From the NCBI RefSeq assembly GCF_033898505.1, contig NZ_JAXAFK010000001.1:2170001-2234000 (forward strand): a stretch of DNA of 64,000 bases, in the 5' to 3' direction. The translations under genes and the position numbers were made by a program. Source of the stretch: Pectobacterium carotovorum (GTDB lineage: Bacteria > Pseudomonadota > Gammaproteobacteria > Enterobacterales > Enterobacteriaceae). Below the pieces are notes generated by a model. The model had not been told where the DNA came from, ran no database searches, and saw only the letters and a program-made list of their open reading frames with translations. This document shows, piece by piece, positions 26,508 to 37,115 of this stretch. Position 1 is the first letter of the stretch, and every line of letters begins with the position of its first letter.

Positions 26508-27877
26508 TGACTTCACGCCTCGGACGCTGGCTTTCTTCTCTCGATTCCTTTGAGAAGCGTATTGACGACACACCTTCGGTGCGTCGCTACGGCCGCTTAA
26601 CCCGGGCGACAGGTTTGGTATTGGAAGCGACAGGGCTGCATATGCCACTGGGTGCCACCTGTCTCATCGAACGGCAGAATGGCTCTCAGGTTGAAGAAAT
26701 CGAAAGCGAAGTTGTCGGTTTCAACGGACAAAAACTCTTTCTCATGCCGCTGGAAGAAGTTGAAGGCATTACCCCCGGCGCACGTGTTTATGCCCGCGTC
26801 GGTCAGGACAGCAGCAGTCAGGGAAAACAATTACCCTTAGGCCCTGAACTACTTGGTCGGGTGCTGGATGGTAGCGCAAAACCGCTGGATGGTTTACCTG
26901 CACCGGATACAGGCTATCGTGCACCGCTGATTACGCCACCGTTCAACCCATTGCAGAGAACGCCCATCGAAAGCGTTCTGGACGTGGGTGTCCGAGCCAT
27001 CAACGCCTTGCTTACCGTGGGTCGGGGGCAGCGAATGGGTCTGTTTGCTGGTTCAGGGGTAGGTAAAAGTGTGCTGTTGGGGATGATGGCGCGCTATACT
27101 CAAGCTGACGTCATCGTTGTCGGCCTTATCGGCGAACGTGGCCGAGAAGTAAAAGATTTTATCGAGAATATCTTAGGTACTGAAGGACGCGCGCGTTCTG
27201 TCGTTATTGCTGCGCCAGCGGATGTTTCTCCATTATTAAGAATGCAAGGGGCGGCGTATGCCACGCGTATTGCGGAAGATTTTCGCGATCGCGGGTATCA
27301 CGTTCTGCTCATTATGGATTCACTCACGCGTTACGCTATGGCCCAGCGTGAAATTGCTTTAGCCATTGGCGAACCACCGGCGACCAAGGGTTATCCCCCT
27401 TCTGTGTTCGCCAAATTACCTGCGCTGGTAGAACGCGCAGGAAATGGTATTCATGGAGGTGGTTCAGTCACTGCCTTCTATACTGTTCTTACGGAAGGTG
27501 ACGATCAGCAGGATCCAATAGCCGACTCCGCTCGAGCCATTCTGGACGGACACATTGTGTTGTCCCGTCAATTGGCTGAGTCTGGTCATTATCCGGCAAT
27601 TGATATTGAAGCCTCGATTAGCCGTGCAATGACCGCGCTGATAGATGAAGGTCACTATGCTTCTGTAAGGCAGTTTAAACAGTTATTATCCAGCTACCAA
27701 CGTAACCGTGATTTAGTCAGCGTTGGTGCCTACGCCGCAGGCAGTGACCCTATGCTCGACAAAGCAATTCGGCTCTATCCACATCTGGAAGCCTTCTTGC
27801 AGCAGGGTATGTTTGAACAAAGTAACTATGAAGAATCTTGCCAGGCGTTGCACACTATTTTCCCTCGTAACGAGTAG
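26504..27877 (+). CDS. fliI: Flagellar export ATPase FliI
   Basis: FliI is the hexameric ATPase of the flagellar type III export apparatus, homologous to F1-beta. The 457 residues include Walker A AGSGVGKS at 182-189 and Walker B in [18 protein letters not shown]. The length equals E. coli FliI when started at the ATG at 26504, which overlaps the fliH stop as ATGA. It is followed by fliJ after 8 bp. Confidence 0.97.
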   Translation: MMTSRLGRWLSSLDSFEKRIDDTPSVRRYGRLTRATGLVLEATGLHMPLGATCLIERQNGSQVEEIESEVVGFNGQKLFLMPLEEVEGITPGARVYARVGQDSSSQGKQLPLGPELLGRVLDGSAKPLDGLPAPDTGYRAPLITPPFNPLQRTPIESVLDVGVRAINALLTVGRGQRMGLFAGSGVGKSVLLGMMARYTQADVIVVGLIGERGREVKDFIENILGTEGRARSVVIAAPADVSPLLRMQGAAYATRIAEDFRDRGYHVLLIMDSLTRYAMAQREIALAIGEPPATKGYPPSVFAKLPALVERAGNGIHGGGSVTAFYTVLTEGDDQQDPIADSARAILDGHIVLSRQLAESGHYPAIDIEASISRAMTALIDEGHYASVRQFKQLLSSYQRNRDLVSVGAYAAGSDPMLDKAIRLYPHLEAFLQQGMFEQSNYEESCQALHTIFPRNE

Positions 27878-27885
27878 GAGAGCAG

Positions 27886-28332
27886 ATGAAAACCCAGTCA
27901 CCGCTGGTTACACTACGCGAACTGGCGCAGAAGGACGTTGAGAAAGCAGCAGGCCAGTTGGGACAGGTGCGTCAGGCACATCAGCAGGCAGAGCAGCAGC
28001 TCAATATGCTGTTAAACTATCAGGATGACTATCGTCAAAAATTGAACTCGACGATGTCTGCTGGTATGGCGAATAATAGTTGGCAAAATTATCAGCAGTT
28101 CATCCGAACGCTGGACAGTGCAATTGAGCAACACAGACAGCAGCTCTCGCAGTGGACATCACGTTTAGATTTAGCAATGAAGACCTGGCAAGAGAAACAG
28201 CAGCGATTGAACGCTTTTGAGAAACTGCAAGATCGCGAACTGACAAGACAGCTTGCCAAAGAAAATAAAATAGAACAAAAACAAATGGATGAATTTGCCC
28301 AACGGGCCTCACAGAGGAAAGCAGAATCATGA
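27886..28332 (+). CDS. fliJ: Flagellar export protein FliJ
   Basis: FliJ is a coiled-coil stalk-like component of the export ATPase complex that helps chaperone cycling. This 148-residue, Gln/Lys-rich helical protein (heptads throughout, for example QQAEQQLNMLLNYQDDYRQK) matches the family in size and position between fliI and fliK. It overlaps fliK by ATGA (28329-28332). Confidence 0.93.
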   Translation: MKTQSPLVTLRELAQKDVEKAAGQLGQVRQAHQQAEQQLNMLLNYQDDYRQKLNSTMSAGMANNSWQNYQQFIRTLDSAIEQHRQQLSQWTSRLDLAMKTWQEKQQRLNAFEKLQDRELTRQLAKENKIEQKQMDEFAQRASQRKAES

Positions 28333-29624
28333 ATCTGTCCGCGTTACCCATAGCTACCACCGTCAGCGATACGAGCAGTTCTTCTGCTTCTCTGCTGACA
28401 CAGGGCGAGCTGCCAAAAGATTTTGTTGATCTGTTGAGCAAACGCATATCGCAAATAGCCGATACATCGGATAAAAAAACACTCGATAAAGTGGACGAAG
28501 AAGCCCTGCTAAACGCGTTAGGGAAAGAGGGTGCTTCCCTCAGTCGTGATGATTTAAACGCGATGCTCTCTTCATTCAGTTCACTTACTGGCGTAGCCGT
28601 TACCGCGGGTAAGCAAAATCCAGACATTGCCGAGCAGGCGAAGCTTAAGGGCCAGGACAAAAAAGACAGCGCCAGCGCGCCAGATAACGCCGTTGCTATG
28701 CAGGCACTGCTTGCTATGTTGCAAACAACGCCGCTTGCTACGCAGCCTGCCGCTGATAATATCGCCGCGACTGCCGTAAATACGGGGTTAGCGATTCCGG
28801 GGCTCATTGATGCTAAACGCCAGAATGAAACGCCAGCATCCGTACTAAACAATACGGGTGAAAACGCCAAAAGTATGTTGGCAAAGCTGCTCGACACATC
28901 AGTAATGCCGGATAAAGATGCAGGCCTATCACGCGATCTGCATCATGCAGGCAAGCAAGCCACATCGGCAACAACCGAGTCTGCGGATGAGGCTACAAAG
29001 TTTGCGCTAACGACGCCAGCGTCCCTTGCGGGCGATCGCAATGCATCTGAATCAGTTTCAGCCTTAAATAATAACGCGTCTCAAACTACGCCGCCTGTCG
29101 CACAAGCGATGCATGTTCAGCCAGCATCGGTGGGGACAACCACACCAGCGCCTCAGGCAGCAAGCGCACAGTTGAACGCCCCCTTTGGCTCACCGCAATG
29201 GCAAGACGCATTGGGCCAGCAGATAGTGATGTTCAGCCGTAATGGGCAGCAAACCGCGGAGCTACGTTTAAACCCGCAGGAACTGGGTGCCCTGCATATC
29301 AGCCTAAAAATTGATGATAATCAGGCACAAATTCATCTGGCATCAGCAAGCAGCCAGGTTCGTTCAGCGCTGGAAGCTGCACTACCCCACCTGCGTAACG
29401 CGATGGCAGAAAGCGGAATTAACCTTGGCCAGAGCAGCGTAGGTAGTGATTCCTCTGCCTGGCAACAGCAAATGGCCAGCAATAATAACGACGGCAATAA
29501 CCGTGGTCCGTCTTATCAGCAGCAATTTGGTCATTCAGCAGAAGGCTCGGGTGAATTACTAAATGTACCAGAACAGTTAAGATCAATGGCGTCATCGGTC
29601 AACGGCGTTGATATCTTTGCCTGA
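28329..29624 (+). CDS. fliK: Flagellar hook-length control protein FliK
   Basis: FliK is the secreted ruler that measures the hook and triggers the export specificity switch at FlhB. The 431 residues consist of a long, low-complexity Ala/Thr-rich N-terminal and middle region and a conserved C-terminal switch domain (about 275-380: ELRLNPQELGALHISLKI). Family-typical poor N-terminal conservation is seen. It is the last gene of the fliF-K run; 155 bp with two hairpins separates it from fliL. Confidence 0.94.
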   Translation: MNLSALPIATTVSDTSSSSASLLTQGELPKDFVDLLSKRISQIADTSDKKTLDKVDEEALLNALGKEGASLSRDDLNAMLSSFSSLTGVAVTAGKQNPDIAEQAKLKGQDKKDSASAPDNAVAMQALLAMLQTTPLATQPAADNIAATAVNTGLAIPGLIDAKRQNETPASVLNNTGENAKSMLAKLLDTSVMPDKDAGLSRDLHHAGKQATSATTESADEATKFALTTPASLAGDRNASESVSALNNNASQTTPPVAQAMHVQPASVGTTTPAPQAASAQLNAPFGSPQWQDALGQQIVMFSRNGQQTAELRLNPQELGALHISLKIDDNQAQIHLASASSQVRSALEAALPHLRNAMAESGINLGQSSVGSDSSAWQQQMASNNNDGNNRGPSYQQQFGHSAEGSGELLNVPEQLRSMASSVNGVDIFA

Positions 29625-29658
29625 AACTGAAGTAAACGAATAAGTTAGCACGGTTTTC

Positions 29659-29696
29659 CCTGCCTATTCTCTGTATTGAACATAGCAATAGGCAGG
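29659..29696 (+). repeat. Stem-loop 1 in fliK-fliL spacer
   Basis: CCTGCCTATT and AATAGGCAGG form a perfect 10-bp stem with an 18-base loop. It is followed by ATAATC, not a T run, so it is not a clear intrinsic terminator. Confidence 0.75.
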
Positions 29697-29718
29697 ATAA
29701 TCATCGACATTACGCATT

Positions 29719-29750
29719 TATTTATTGTTGGTTTCATCCAGCAATAAATA
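29719..29750 (+). repeat. Stem-loop 2 just upstream of fliL
   Basis: TATTTATTGTTGG can pair with CCAGCAATAAATA (13 bp with one G-U) around a 6-base TTTCAT loop. It ends about 30 bases before the fliL start and could affect processing or translation of fliL. Confidence 0.7.
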
Positions 29751-29779
29751 TCGATAAGTAACGGGAACTATCTTTGGCT

Positions 29780-30259
29780 ATGTCTGATATGCAAGTTCGA
29801 CCAGGACGTAAACGGTCTATTTGGCTAATACTACTGATTATCGTTGCTCTCGCTGCGACTGGTGCTGCGGGCGCCGCCTGGTGGCTATTAAATCAGAAAA
29901 ACTCAGCAACGGCCGAGCAGGAAGCACCGCCACCGCCAGAGCCTGTTTTCATGCCGCTGGATACCTTTACCGTTAACCTCGTCAATGCAGATAACGATCC
30001 TGACCGTGTACTGTATGTTGGTTTCACGCTGCGTTTACCAGATGAAGCAACACGCACACGGTTTACTAATTATCTGCCAGAGGTTCGCAGCAGACTGTTA
30101 TTATTACTGTCTCGTCAGGACGCGATTGCGCTTGCTAATGAGCAAGGCAAACAGAAGCTGATAGAGCAAATTAAGCAAGTGCTAAGCCCACCATTAGTTC
30201 CTGGTCAACCTAACCAGGTCGTTACTGATGTTCTGTTCACGGCCTTTATACTGCGGTAA
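29780..30259 (+). CDS. fliL: Flagellar basal body protein FliL
   Basis: FliL is a single-pass inner-membrane protein next to the stator that supports motor torque. It has an N-terminal basic segment, one membrane helix (about 16-38: [20 protein letters not shown]) and a periplasmic domain ending [10 protein letters not shown], as in E. coli. I use the ATG at 29780 (159 residues). A TTG at 29774 is better spaced from GGGA and cannot be excluded. It begins the fliLMNOPQR run. Confidence 0.93.
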   Translation: MSDMQVRPGRKRSIWLILLIIVALAATGAAGAAWWLLNQKNSATAEQEAPPPPEPVFMPLDTFTVNLVNADNDPDRVLYVGFTLRLPDEATRTRFTNYLPEVRSRLLLLLSRQDAIALANEQGKQKLIEQIKQVLSPPLVPGQPNQVVTDVLFTAFILR

Positions 30260-30264
30260 CCATT

Positions 30265-31278
30265 ATGGGCGATAGCATTCTTTCACAAGCAGAAATTGAT
30301 GCATTATTAAATGGCGACAGCGGCGATAGCGATGCTGATGCGAATGCGTCGTCAAAAGCGGATGGGGGCGTCAAACCCTACGATCCGAATACGCAACGAC
30401 GTGTTATCCGCGAGCGTTTACAGGCATTAGAAATCATTAATGAACGCTTTGCGCGTCAATTCCGTATGGGATTGTTTAACCTGTTGCGCCGCAGCCCTGA
30501 TATCACCGTAGGTGGAATCAAGATCCAGCCATACCATGAGTTTGCCAGGAACCTTCCCGTACCGACAAACCTGAATCTGATTCACTTAAAACCGCTACGC
30601 GGCACGGCATTGTTTGTCTTTTCACCAAGCCTGGTGTTTATCGCCGTAGATAACCTTTTCGGTGGCGATGGGCGCTTCCCGACGAAAGTCGAAGGACGTG
30701 AATTTACCCATACAGAGCAACGCGTGGTTAAGCGTATGTTACGCTTGGCTCTGGAAGCCTATGGCGAAGCCTGGAATGCGATTTACAAACTTGACATCGA
30801 ATACGTGCGTTCAGAAATGCAGGTCAAGTTTACCAACATCACAACGTCGCCTAATGACATCGTTGTTACTACACCATTTCACGTTGAAATCGGTTCACTA
30901 ACTGGCGAATTTAACATCTGCATTCCTTTTTCAATGATCGAGCCGCTGCGCGAACTGCTGGCGAACCCACCATTGGAAAACTCACGTCAGGAAGATCAGA
31001 GCTGGCGAGATACCTTAGCCAAGCAGGTACAGCATTCCGAATTGGAATTAGTTGCAAGCTTTGTTGATATCCCACTGCGATTGTCCAAAATTCTGAAGCT
31101 CCAACCCGGCGATGTGTTACCGATCGACAAACCTGACAAAATTGTTGCTCATGTTGACGGCGTGCCGGTGCTGACCAGCCAATATGGCACGTTGAACGGG
31201 CAATATGCTCTACGTGTTGAACATTTGATTAACCCTATATTGAATTCTCTGGATAACGAGGAACAGCCCCATGAGTGA
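30265..31278 (+). CDS. fliM: Flagellar motor switch protein FliM
   Basis: FliM is the C-ring protein that receives phospho-CheY and switches rotation. The N-terminal CheY-binding segment MGDSILSQAEIDALLNG is intact, followed by the middle CheC-like domain and the C-terminal FliN-binding domain. The 337 residues match the family (334 in E. coli). It starts 5 bp after fliL and overlaps fliN by 8 bases. Confidence 0.97.
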   Translation: MGDSILSQAEIDALLNGDSGDSDADANASSKADGGVKPYDPNTQRRVIRERLQALEIINERFARQFRMGLFNLLRRSPDITVGGIKIQPYHEFARNLPVPTNLNLIHLKPLRGTALFVFSPSLVFIAVDNLFGGDGRFPTKVEGREFTHTEQRVVKRMLRLALEAYGEAWNAIYKLDIEYVRSEMQVKFTNITTSPNDIVVTTPFHVEIGSLTGEFNICIPFSMIEPLRELLANPPLENSRQEDQSWRDTLAKQVQHSELELVASFVDIPLRLSKILKLQPGDVLPIDKPDKIVAHVDGVPVLTSQYGTLNGQYALRVEHLINPILNSLDNEEQPHE

Positions 31279-31684
31279 CACCAAGAAACCGTCCGACGAT
31301 AAGGAATCAGTGGACGATCTGTGGGCTGATGCATTTAACGAGCAACAGGCTGCAGAAAAACCGGCCGCGACAACCGAAGGCATTTTCAAATCGCTGGAAG
31401 GTCATGATCCGCTAGGCGCCTTACAGGATATCGACCTTATCCTGGATATTCCTGTCAAACTCACCGTTGAGCTTGGCCGGACTAAAATGACGATAAAAGA
31501 GCTCCTGCGTCTCACCCAAGGCTCTGTTGTCGCACTTGATGGCTTAGCTGGTGAACCACTGGATATCCTGATCAATGGCTATTTGATCGCTCAGGGTGAA
31601 GTTGTCGTTGTGTCTGACAAGTATGGTGTTCGTATTACCGACATCATCACACCATCCGAACGTATGCGCCGCCTGAGTCGTTAA
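31271..31684 (+). CDS. fliN: Flagellar motor switch protein FliN
   Basis: FliN completes the C ring and docks the FliH-FliI export complex. The 137 residues end in the SpoA-type domain (DIPVKLTVELGRTKMTIKELL and GVRITDIITPSERMRRL). The N-terminal 50 residues are acidic and variable, as usual. It overlaps fliM by 8 bases and fliO by one base. Confidence 0.97.
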   Translation: MSDTKKPSDDKESVDDLWADAFNEQQAAEKPAATTEGIFKSLEGHDPLGALQDIDLILDIPVKLTVELGRTKMTIKELLRLTQGSVVALDGLAGEPLDILINGYLIAQGEVVVVSDKYGVRITDIITPSERMRRLSR

Positions 31685-32106
31685 TGGCAATAGCCCCGGT
31701 ATCATCCCCGACGCCAGTAACAAGCCAGCAGTCAACGCTTGTTACTGCGCCACCACTTACCGGCAGTATGTTACTGACACAGGTTGGTAGCGTGCTTGCT
31801 GGTATTTTATTATTTATTCTGCTGATTGCCTGGCTAGTTCGCAAACTCGGATTTGCCCCACAAGCCAAGCAAAACAAGTTGCTAAAAGTCGTATCCAGCT
31901 GCCCTGTTGGGCAACGTGAACGTGTCGTTATTGTAGAAGTTGATAATACCTGGCTGGTGTTAGGTGTTACTGCTCAACAGATCACGCCTCTGCATACACT
32001 CCCAGCACAACCAACCAACGACAGTTCATCTGCTGGCGATACCAAGCCGGTTGATTTCAATCAACTGTTAAAGAAAGTTTTAAAGCGTCCGGAAAAATCG
32101 GAATGA
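31684..32106 (+). CDS. fliO: Flagellar export gate assembly protein FliO
   Basis: FliO is a membrane protein that helps assemble FliP into the export gate. The 140 residues have one membrane helix (about 38-56: [19 protein letters not shown]) and a small cytoplasmic domain ([20 protein letters not shown]). It begins in a TAATG junction with fliN and overlaps fliP by ATGA. Confidence 0.93.
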   Translation: MAIAPVSSPTPVTSQQSTLVTAPPLTGSMLLTQVGSVLAGILLFILLIAWLVRKLGFAPQAKQNKLLKVVSSCPVGQRERVVIVEVDNTWLVLGVTAQQITPLHTLPAQPTNDSSSAGDTKPVDFNQLLKKVLKRPEKSE

Positions 32107-32879
32107 GTGCCTTACCTAATTATTTTCGTATCCCCCCCCTGCTTCGCACGTTGCGCTATGGTTTGACCATCGGTTTATTGTTGATGGCGCCATCGGTGTG
32201 GGCACAGCTTCCCGGAATTGTGACGCAACCGCTCCCTAATGGCGGACAAAGCTGGACGCTATCAGTACAAACGCTGGTTTTCCTCACATCATTAACGTTT
32301 ATTCCTGCCGCATTGTTAATGATGACCAGCTTCACTCGGATTATCATTGTCCTGAGTTTGTTACGTAATGCGCTGGGTACGCCAACCGCGCCACCGAACC
32401 AGGTCTTGTTAGGGTTGACGCTTTTTCTGACGTTTTTCGTTATGTCGCCGGTGTTAAACCGCGTTTATGATGAAGCCTATCTTCCCTTCAGTCAGGATCA
32501 AATCAGCATGGAGGTCGCCATCGAGCGCGGTGCCGAGCCTGTGCGTGAGTTCATGCTACGGCAAACCCGAGAAAGCGATTTGGCGTTGTTTACCAGGTTG
32601 GCTGAAATTCCAGAGATCCAGGGGCCTGAAGCGGTACCTATGCGTGTACTTCTCCCTGCCTTTGTGACAAGTGAGCTAAAAACTGCTTTCCAGATTGGCT
32701 TTACCATATTTATCCCTTTCCTCATCATCGACCTCGTTGTTGCCAGCGTATTGATGGCACTAGGGATGATGATGGTTCCTCCGGCAACCATTTCCTTGCC
32801 TTTCAAACTCATGCTTTTTGTATTAGTTGATGGCTGGCAGCTGCTACTCGGTTCATTAGCCCAAAGTTTTTATAGTTAG
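32103..32879 (+). CDS. fliP: Flagellar export gate protein FliP
   Basis: FliP is the core pore subunit of the flagellar type III export gate. The 258 residues start with a longer-than-usual N-terminus and a signal-like hydrophobic segment ending near MAPSVWAQ, then four membrane helices. Signatures include [20 protein letters not shown] and [17 protein letters not shown]. It is followed by fliQ after 20 bp. Confidence 0.96.
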   Translation: MSALPNYFRIPPLLRTLRYGLTIGLLLMAPSVWAQLPGIVTQPLPNGGQSWTLSVQTLVFLTSLTFIPAALLMMTSFTRIIIVLSLLRNALGTPTAPPNQVLLGLTLFLTFFVMSPVLNRVYDEAYLPFSQDQISMEVAIERGAEPVREFMLRQTRESDLALFTRLAEIPEIQGPEAVPMRVLLPAFVTSELKTAFQIGFTIFIPFLIIDLVVASVLMALGMMMVPPATISLPFKLMLFVLVDGWQLLLGSLAQSFYS

Positions 32880-32899
32880 ACGGATAGAGGAATGCGACT

Positions 32900-33169
32900 A
32901 TGACACCAGAATCGGTGATGGCGCTTGGCTATGAAGCAATGAAGATAGCATTGGCGCTGGCAGCCCCTCCGTTGATAGCGGCGCTGCTCAGCGGGCTGAC
33001 TATCAGCCTCTTGCAGGCAGCGACTCAGGTAAACGAAATGACGCTGTCGTTTATCCCTAAAATCCTAACCGTATTCTTCACTTTAGTGATCGCTGGCCCC
33101 TGGATGTTAAACCTCATGCTGGACTACATGCGTACGCTATTCGGCCAGTTACCTAATATTATTGGGTAA
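32900..33169 (+). CDS. fliQ: Flagellar export gate protein FliQ
   Basis: FliQ is an 89-residue two-helix membrane subunit of the export gate. The stretch [20 protein letters not shown] is the family hallmark. The start [15 protein letters not shown] and length match E. coli FliQ (89). It is followed 2 bp later by fliR. Confidence 0.97.
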   Translation: MTPESVMALGYEAMKIALALAAPPLIAALLSGLTISLLQAATQVNEMTLSFIPKILTVFFTLVIAGPWMLNLMLDYMRTLFGQLPNIIG

Positions 33170-33171
33170 GC

Positions 33172-33957
33172 ATGCTGACGTTTAACAGTTGGGACATGGT
33201 GAATTGGGTCAGCCAGTTTTTCTGGCCTTTTGTCAGAATTCTTGCGTTGATTAGTACTGCGCCTGTCTTTAACGAAAGAGCGATTGGGAACCGGGTGAAA
33301 ATTGGTCTGGGTGTGCTGATCACCCTACTCGTTGCGCCCTATTTGCCATTAAACACCACGCCTATTTTTTCCGTCGCAGGCATATGGCTGTTAATACAGC
33401 AAATTCTGATCGGTGTTACGCTCGGCCTGTCAATGCAGTTAGCATTTGCCGCTATTCGTCATGCGGGCGAACTCATTGGTTTACAGATGGGGCTCGCCTT
33501 TGCGACCTTTTTTGATCCCACTGGCGGCCCGAATATGCAGGTAATAGCGCGTTTCCTGAATATTCTTGCCATCTTACTGTTCCTGACATTTGATGGTCAT
33601 CTCTGGATGATTTCGTTACTAGCCGATAGTTTCTATACTCTGCCCATCAGCACCAATCCTATTAACAGCCATGCCTTTCTCGCGCTTGCACGTGCCGGCG
33701 GACTGATTTTTATTAACGGATTGATGCTGGCGCTGCCAATCATCACCCTACTGCTAACCATTAACCTGGCCTTAGGCATGCTTAACCGCGTTGCCCCACA
33801 GCTCTCGGTATTTGTCGTGGGCTTCCCGATAACCCTTACAGTGGGTATCATGACGCTAGGTTTATTAATTCCGTTAATCCCACCATTTGCAGAGCACTTA
33901 TTCAGTGAAGTTTTCGATTTACTCGCTGATATCCTTACCCAGCTATCCAGCCCCTAA
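33172..33957 (+). CDS. fliR: Flagellar export gate protein FliR
   Basis: FliR is the gate subunit that closes the FliP-FliQ helical assembly. The 261 residues form about six membrane helices; conserved stretches include [20 protein letters not shown] and [17 protein letters not shown] (split here for length). It is the last gene of the fliL-R operon and converges on flgL. Confidence 0.96.
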   Translation: MLTFNSWDMVNWVSQFFWPFVRILALISTAPVFNERAIGNRVKIGLGVLITLLVAPYLPLNTTPIFSVAGIWLLIQQILIGVTLGLSMQLAFAAIRHAGELIGLQMGLAFATFFDPTGGPNMQVIARFLNILAILLFLTFDGHLWMISLLADSFYTLPISTNPINSHAFLALARAGGLIFINGLMLALPIITLLLTINLALGMLNRVAPQLSVFVVGFPITLTVGIMTLGLLIPLIPPFAEHLFSEVFDLLADILTQLSSP

Positions 33958-34298
33958 TTTCTTATAAGCAAACATAAGTCGATATGACTGACTCTTCAGG
34001 CATACGCTTGTCTGGCGCTCTTCCCTATTTCACTTTTTATATAGTTAGTCCCCCATCGCGATCGTGAGGAATCGCATGTAGTACACATGCACACATGCCA
34101 TGTCAAATATCGATGCGCTAACAGGGTAAGGATTATATAAGGAGAACTAGAATTAACAGGGAGAATGCCGAGCAATGGCGATAGGATAAAAAATGGCATG
34201 TCATCTAATATAATAAAGAGATGACACGCCTAAAAAATACGCCCGGTTTAAGCGTATTCAAACCGTAAAGTAGAATAGATAAATGTTTTCTATTACTA
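33958..34298. other. Convergent spacer between fliR and flgL
   Basis: This 341-bp AT-rich stretch contains the probable flgL terminator (34187-34230) and a small CGGTTT/AAACCG repeat (34244-34264). No gene such as rcsA, which follows fliR in some enterobacteria, is present. No clear terminator for fliR was seen. Confidence 0.55.
34187..34230 (-). terminator. Terminator after flgKL
   Basis: On the minus strand GGCGTGTCATCT and AGATGACATGCC form a 12-bp stem with one mismatch and a 12-base AT-rich loop, followed by ATTTTTTATCC. Confidence 0.75.
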
Positions 34299-35252
34299 CT
34301 ACTTCATCTGGAATAACGACATGCCCTGCATGTTCTGGAACGCTGTATACGAAGCCTGCAGAGAAGACTGCTGCATGATGTAAGACGAAATCGCCTCATA
34401 CCAATCGGTGTCCTGCAACTGCGACAGTGTCGTTTTATTCGCAACATCACGATCTTTACCAACCGCATCGAGATTATCAATCTCATTGAGCTGAATACCC
34501 AATTCGGCCCGAACGGATGAGATGTTATTAAGCGAATTGTTTAAACCGCGGTTTGCAGTTTCTAACGCAGCGGTAACACCCGCTTTTGTTGCATCATCAG
34601 CATCCGCAAGCGGGGTTTCAAGCGCTTTAATTGCAATGTCTAGCGTTTCAAATAAGTCCGACTGGATACTCCCATCCGGTTCTTTTTTGGCATCGCCAGT
34701 TACACCATTGAAAACTGCAGAGCCAACATGGCCGACTGTCATATTTCGAGCTGAATCAACGCGCTGTGAAATGGCCTGATTTCCGCCGACGTACTGAATT
34801 CCCGTAGCACCATCAACAAACGGAGGATTATCGGTTTCATACCCAGAAAAAATATAGTTACCATTACCATCGGTACTGTTAGCCATATTCAATAATTCAG
34901 CCTTCATACCGCGCAGAGCAGTCGCGACCGATTTACGGTCGTCGTCATTCAAAACACCGCCGCCCTTGATCACTTCAGTCAACGCGCTGGTAATCGTGGT
35001 CGTGCTCTTATTAAGAATAGATTCTTCCAAAGACATACTTTGCTTAGCAAACGTACGCGCCAATGTATACTGGCTGTTTTCTGACTGAGCCTGGCCAAGC
35101 ATAATGGCGCTCGCAGCCGCAATCGGATCGTCTGATGGATTTACGACGCGCTTACCGGTTGATAACTGCTCACCCGTTTTTTGCCACGTTGCCTGACCAT
35201 TAATAATGCCTTGCATATTTTGCTGGTACATCATGCTGGTACTTAAGCGCAT
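34299..35252 (-). CDS. flgL: Hook-associated protein 3
   Basis: FlgL is the junction protein between hook and filament, with flagellin-like terminal helices. The 317 residues start MRLSTSMMYQQNMQGI and end with FQNMQGMSLFQMK. The size equals E. coli FlgL (317). It lies 31 bp after flgK and is likely cotranscribed with it from the sigma-28 promoter upstream of flgK as well as from the flg operon. Confidence 0.96.
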   Translation of the reverse strand: MRLSTSMMYQQNMQGIINGQATWQKTGEQLSTGKRVVNPSDDPIAAASAIMLGQAQSENSQYTLARTFAKQSMSLEESILNKSTTTITSALTEVIKGGGVLNDDDRKSVATALRGMKAELLNMANSTDGNGNYIFSGYETDNPPFVDGATGIQYVGGNQAISQRVDSARNMTVGHVGSAVFNGVTGDAKKEPDGSIQSDLFETLDIAIKALETPLADADDATKAGVTAALETANRGLNNSLNNISSVRAELGIQLNEIDNLDAVGKDRDVANKTTLSQLQDTDWYEAISSYIMQQSSLQASYTAFQNMQGMSLFQMK

Positions 35253-35283
35253 GGTATCAATTCCTCTTTCTCAAATGGTCAAA

Positions 35284-36990
35284 CTAGCTACGAGCCGCCA
35301 ACAGCGCATCAAATATAGATTGTGCAGTCTTTATTACCTGAGCATTTGCCATATAGTATTGCTGGTAACGCATCAGATCGCCGTATTCTTCATCGAGGTT
35401 TACACCAGATACGGACTGCTGTTCTGCCGTTAATTGCTTAACAACGTTTTGCTGCGATGTATTGTTTATTTTCAGGGTGCTGGTTTGGTTACCAATCTCT
35501 CCGACCAAGCTTGCGTATGCGCCGGAAATACTCGCTTTACCGCCCACAATTTTTTCATTTTGCAGCGCAAGTAATGCTTTAGCATTGGTGTTATCACTAA
35601 CACCACCAAACACAGGATTACCGCTTCCATCTACTACAGGATTGCCAGCATCATCAAGCTTCACGGACGCCGCAGCAATTTTACTCGGATCGGAAATAGC
35701 CACAGACATATCGATAATCACGTCGTTAACCGGCTTGAGCAGGAAAGTATCGTTTGTCGTCGGCGTGCCCGTAATCGTCATCTTAATGCCATCAAAATTC
35801 AGACTGCTCTCAGGAGGCGTTCCCGCTGTCGTCACTGCCGCCGTGAATTTTGAATTGTCAGACAAACGGGTCACTTGCCAGTTAGCGCCATCATATTTGA
35901 TCGAATAGTTGGTTGCCTGCACATCTTTGGTATTGGTGTAAGACGGCGTTAGTACGGCATTGCCAGCATTCTTGCTATCATTCAGAACGACCGCTTTACC
36001 AAAAGAGAAAAAATCGCCGCCTTTAACACCATCACGGTCATAACCCTGCTGATGTTGAGCATTAAACGCATCGGCAAATGCCAACGCGAGCTGCCCGAGC
36101 TGACCACGTGCCTCATCCAGCGTTTCTGTACGAAAAGAGAGCAACCCGCCTAATGAACCACCTGTTAACGTACTCTCATTCAGTGAGACAACATCATTTG
36201 TCTGGTCTCGATATCCAATGGTCAGGCGAGTCGGATCGCCGCTAGAACCAATGGCAACCAGCTGGTTGCTCGTTCCAGCCTGAACCAGGTTAGTACCATT
36301 TTTTAAGGCTACGTTGTAAACAACTCCATCCTGGACAGTAACATCAACACCGACCAGTTTGTTGAGCTGATCGACCAGAAGATCTCGCTGATCGAGCAAA
36401 TCATTAGGCATCGTGCCGCTATTTGCACCCATTAACTTCGTGATTTCATTGTTTAAAGACGCAATTTGGTCAGTATATGTATTAACCTGGCCAACAATGC
36501 TTTGAATCTGCGTGTTTAGACCGCTGTCCATATCACGCAAATATTTATCCGTAACTTTAAACTGGTTCACCAGCCCTTCTGCCTTGCCCAGCACGGTTTG
36601 GCGTGTAGATGAATCACCGGAGTTACTGGTAAGGTTTTGCAGGTTAGAAAAGAAACCCTGAATCGTTGATGAAAGGCTTGTTGTGCTGCTGGCCAGCAAG
36701 TTATCAATCTTGGAGATCTGCTCGTAGTACGCAGTGACGGAACTGCTTGTTGTTTGCGCAGCACGTAATTGATTGGTAATAAATTCGTTGTATTGGCGAT
36801 TGACGCTAACAACATTGACACCGTTACCGATATATCCAGCCGATGTGCTGCTGCTAATCGCCTGCTCGAGTATCGCATTTTGGCGGCTATACCCAGTAAC
36901 AGCCTGATTACTAATGTTGTTACTCACGGTACTCAGCGCAATCTGTGCACCTTTTAAGCCACTCATCGCGGTATTAATTAAATTGGACAT
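35284..36990 (-). CDS. flgK: Hook-associated protein 1
   Basis: FlgK is the first hook-filament junction protein. The 568 residues begin MSNLINTAMSGLKGAQIAL and end with the hook-type motif DEEYGDLMRYQQYYMANAQ before the final helix. The length is close to E. coli (547). A sigma-28 promoter lies 90 bp upstream in the 125-bp gap after flgJ, so flgKL can be expressed late. Confidence 0.96.
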   Translation of the reverse strand: MSNLINTAMSGLKGAQIALSTVSNNISNQAVTGYSRQNAILEQAISSSTSAGYIGNGVNVVSVNRQYNEFITNQLRAAQTTSSSVTAYYEQISKIDNLLASSTTSLSSTIQGFFSNLQNLTSNSGDSSTRQTVLGKAEGLVNQFKVTDKYLRDMDSGLNTQIQSIVGQVNTYTDQIASLNNEITKLMGANSGTMPNDLLDQRDLLVDQLNKLVGVDVTVQDGVVYNVALKNGTNLVQAGTSNQLVAIGSSGDPTRLTIGYRDQTNDVVSLNESTLTGGSLGGLLSFRTETLDEARGQLGQLALAFADAFNAQHQQGYDRDGVKGGDFFSFGKAVVLNDSKNAGNAVLTPSYTNTKDVQATNYSIKYDGANWQVTRLSDNSKFTAAVTTAGTPPESSLNFDGIKMTITGTPTTNDTFLLKPVNDVIIDMSVAISDPSKIAAASVKLDDAGNPVVDGSGNPVFGGVSDNTNAKALLALQNEKIVGGKASISGAYASLVGEIGNQTSTLKINNTSQQNVVKQLTAEQQSVSGVNLDEEYGDLMRYQQYYMANAQVIKTAQSIFDALLAARS

Positions 36991-37079
36991 AAGGTGTTGT
37001 TCCTTTTACACAGGCTCTTTCGCCCTGCGCGATTAACCAAATGCTGAAAGCAGCAAATACGCTACATAAGTTAATTACT

Positions 37080-37106
37080 TTATCGGTCAGGCAGCGCAAA
37101 TCTTGA
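37080..37106 (-). promoter_or_regulatory. Sigma-28 promoter of flgKL
   Basis: On the minus strand TCAAGATT, 11 bp, then ACCGATAA: a FliA-type promoter with correct spacing, one base off in the -10 element and a weaker -35. Confidence 0.8.
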
Positions 37107-37115
37107 ATAAAAAAA

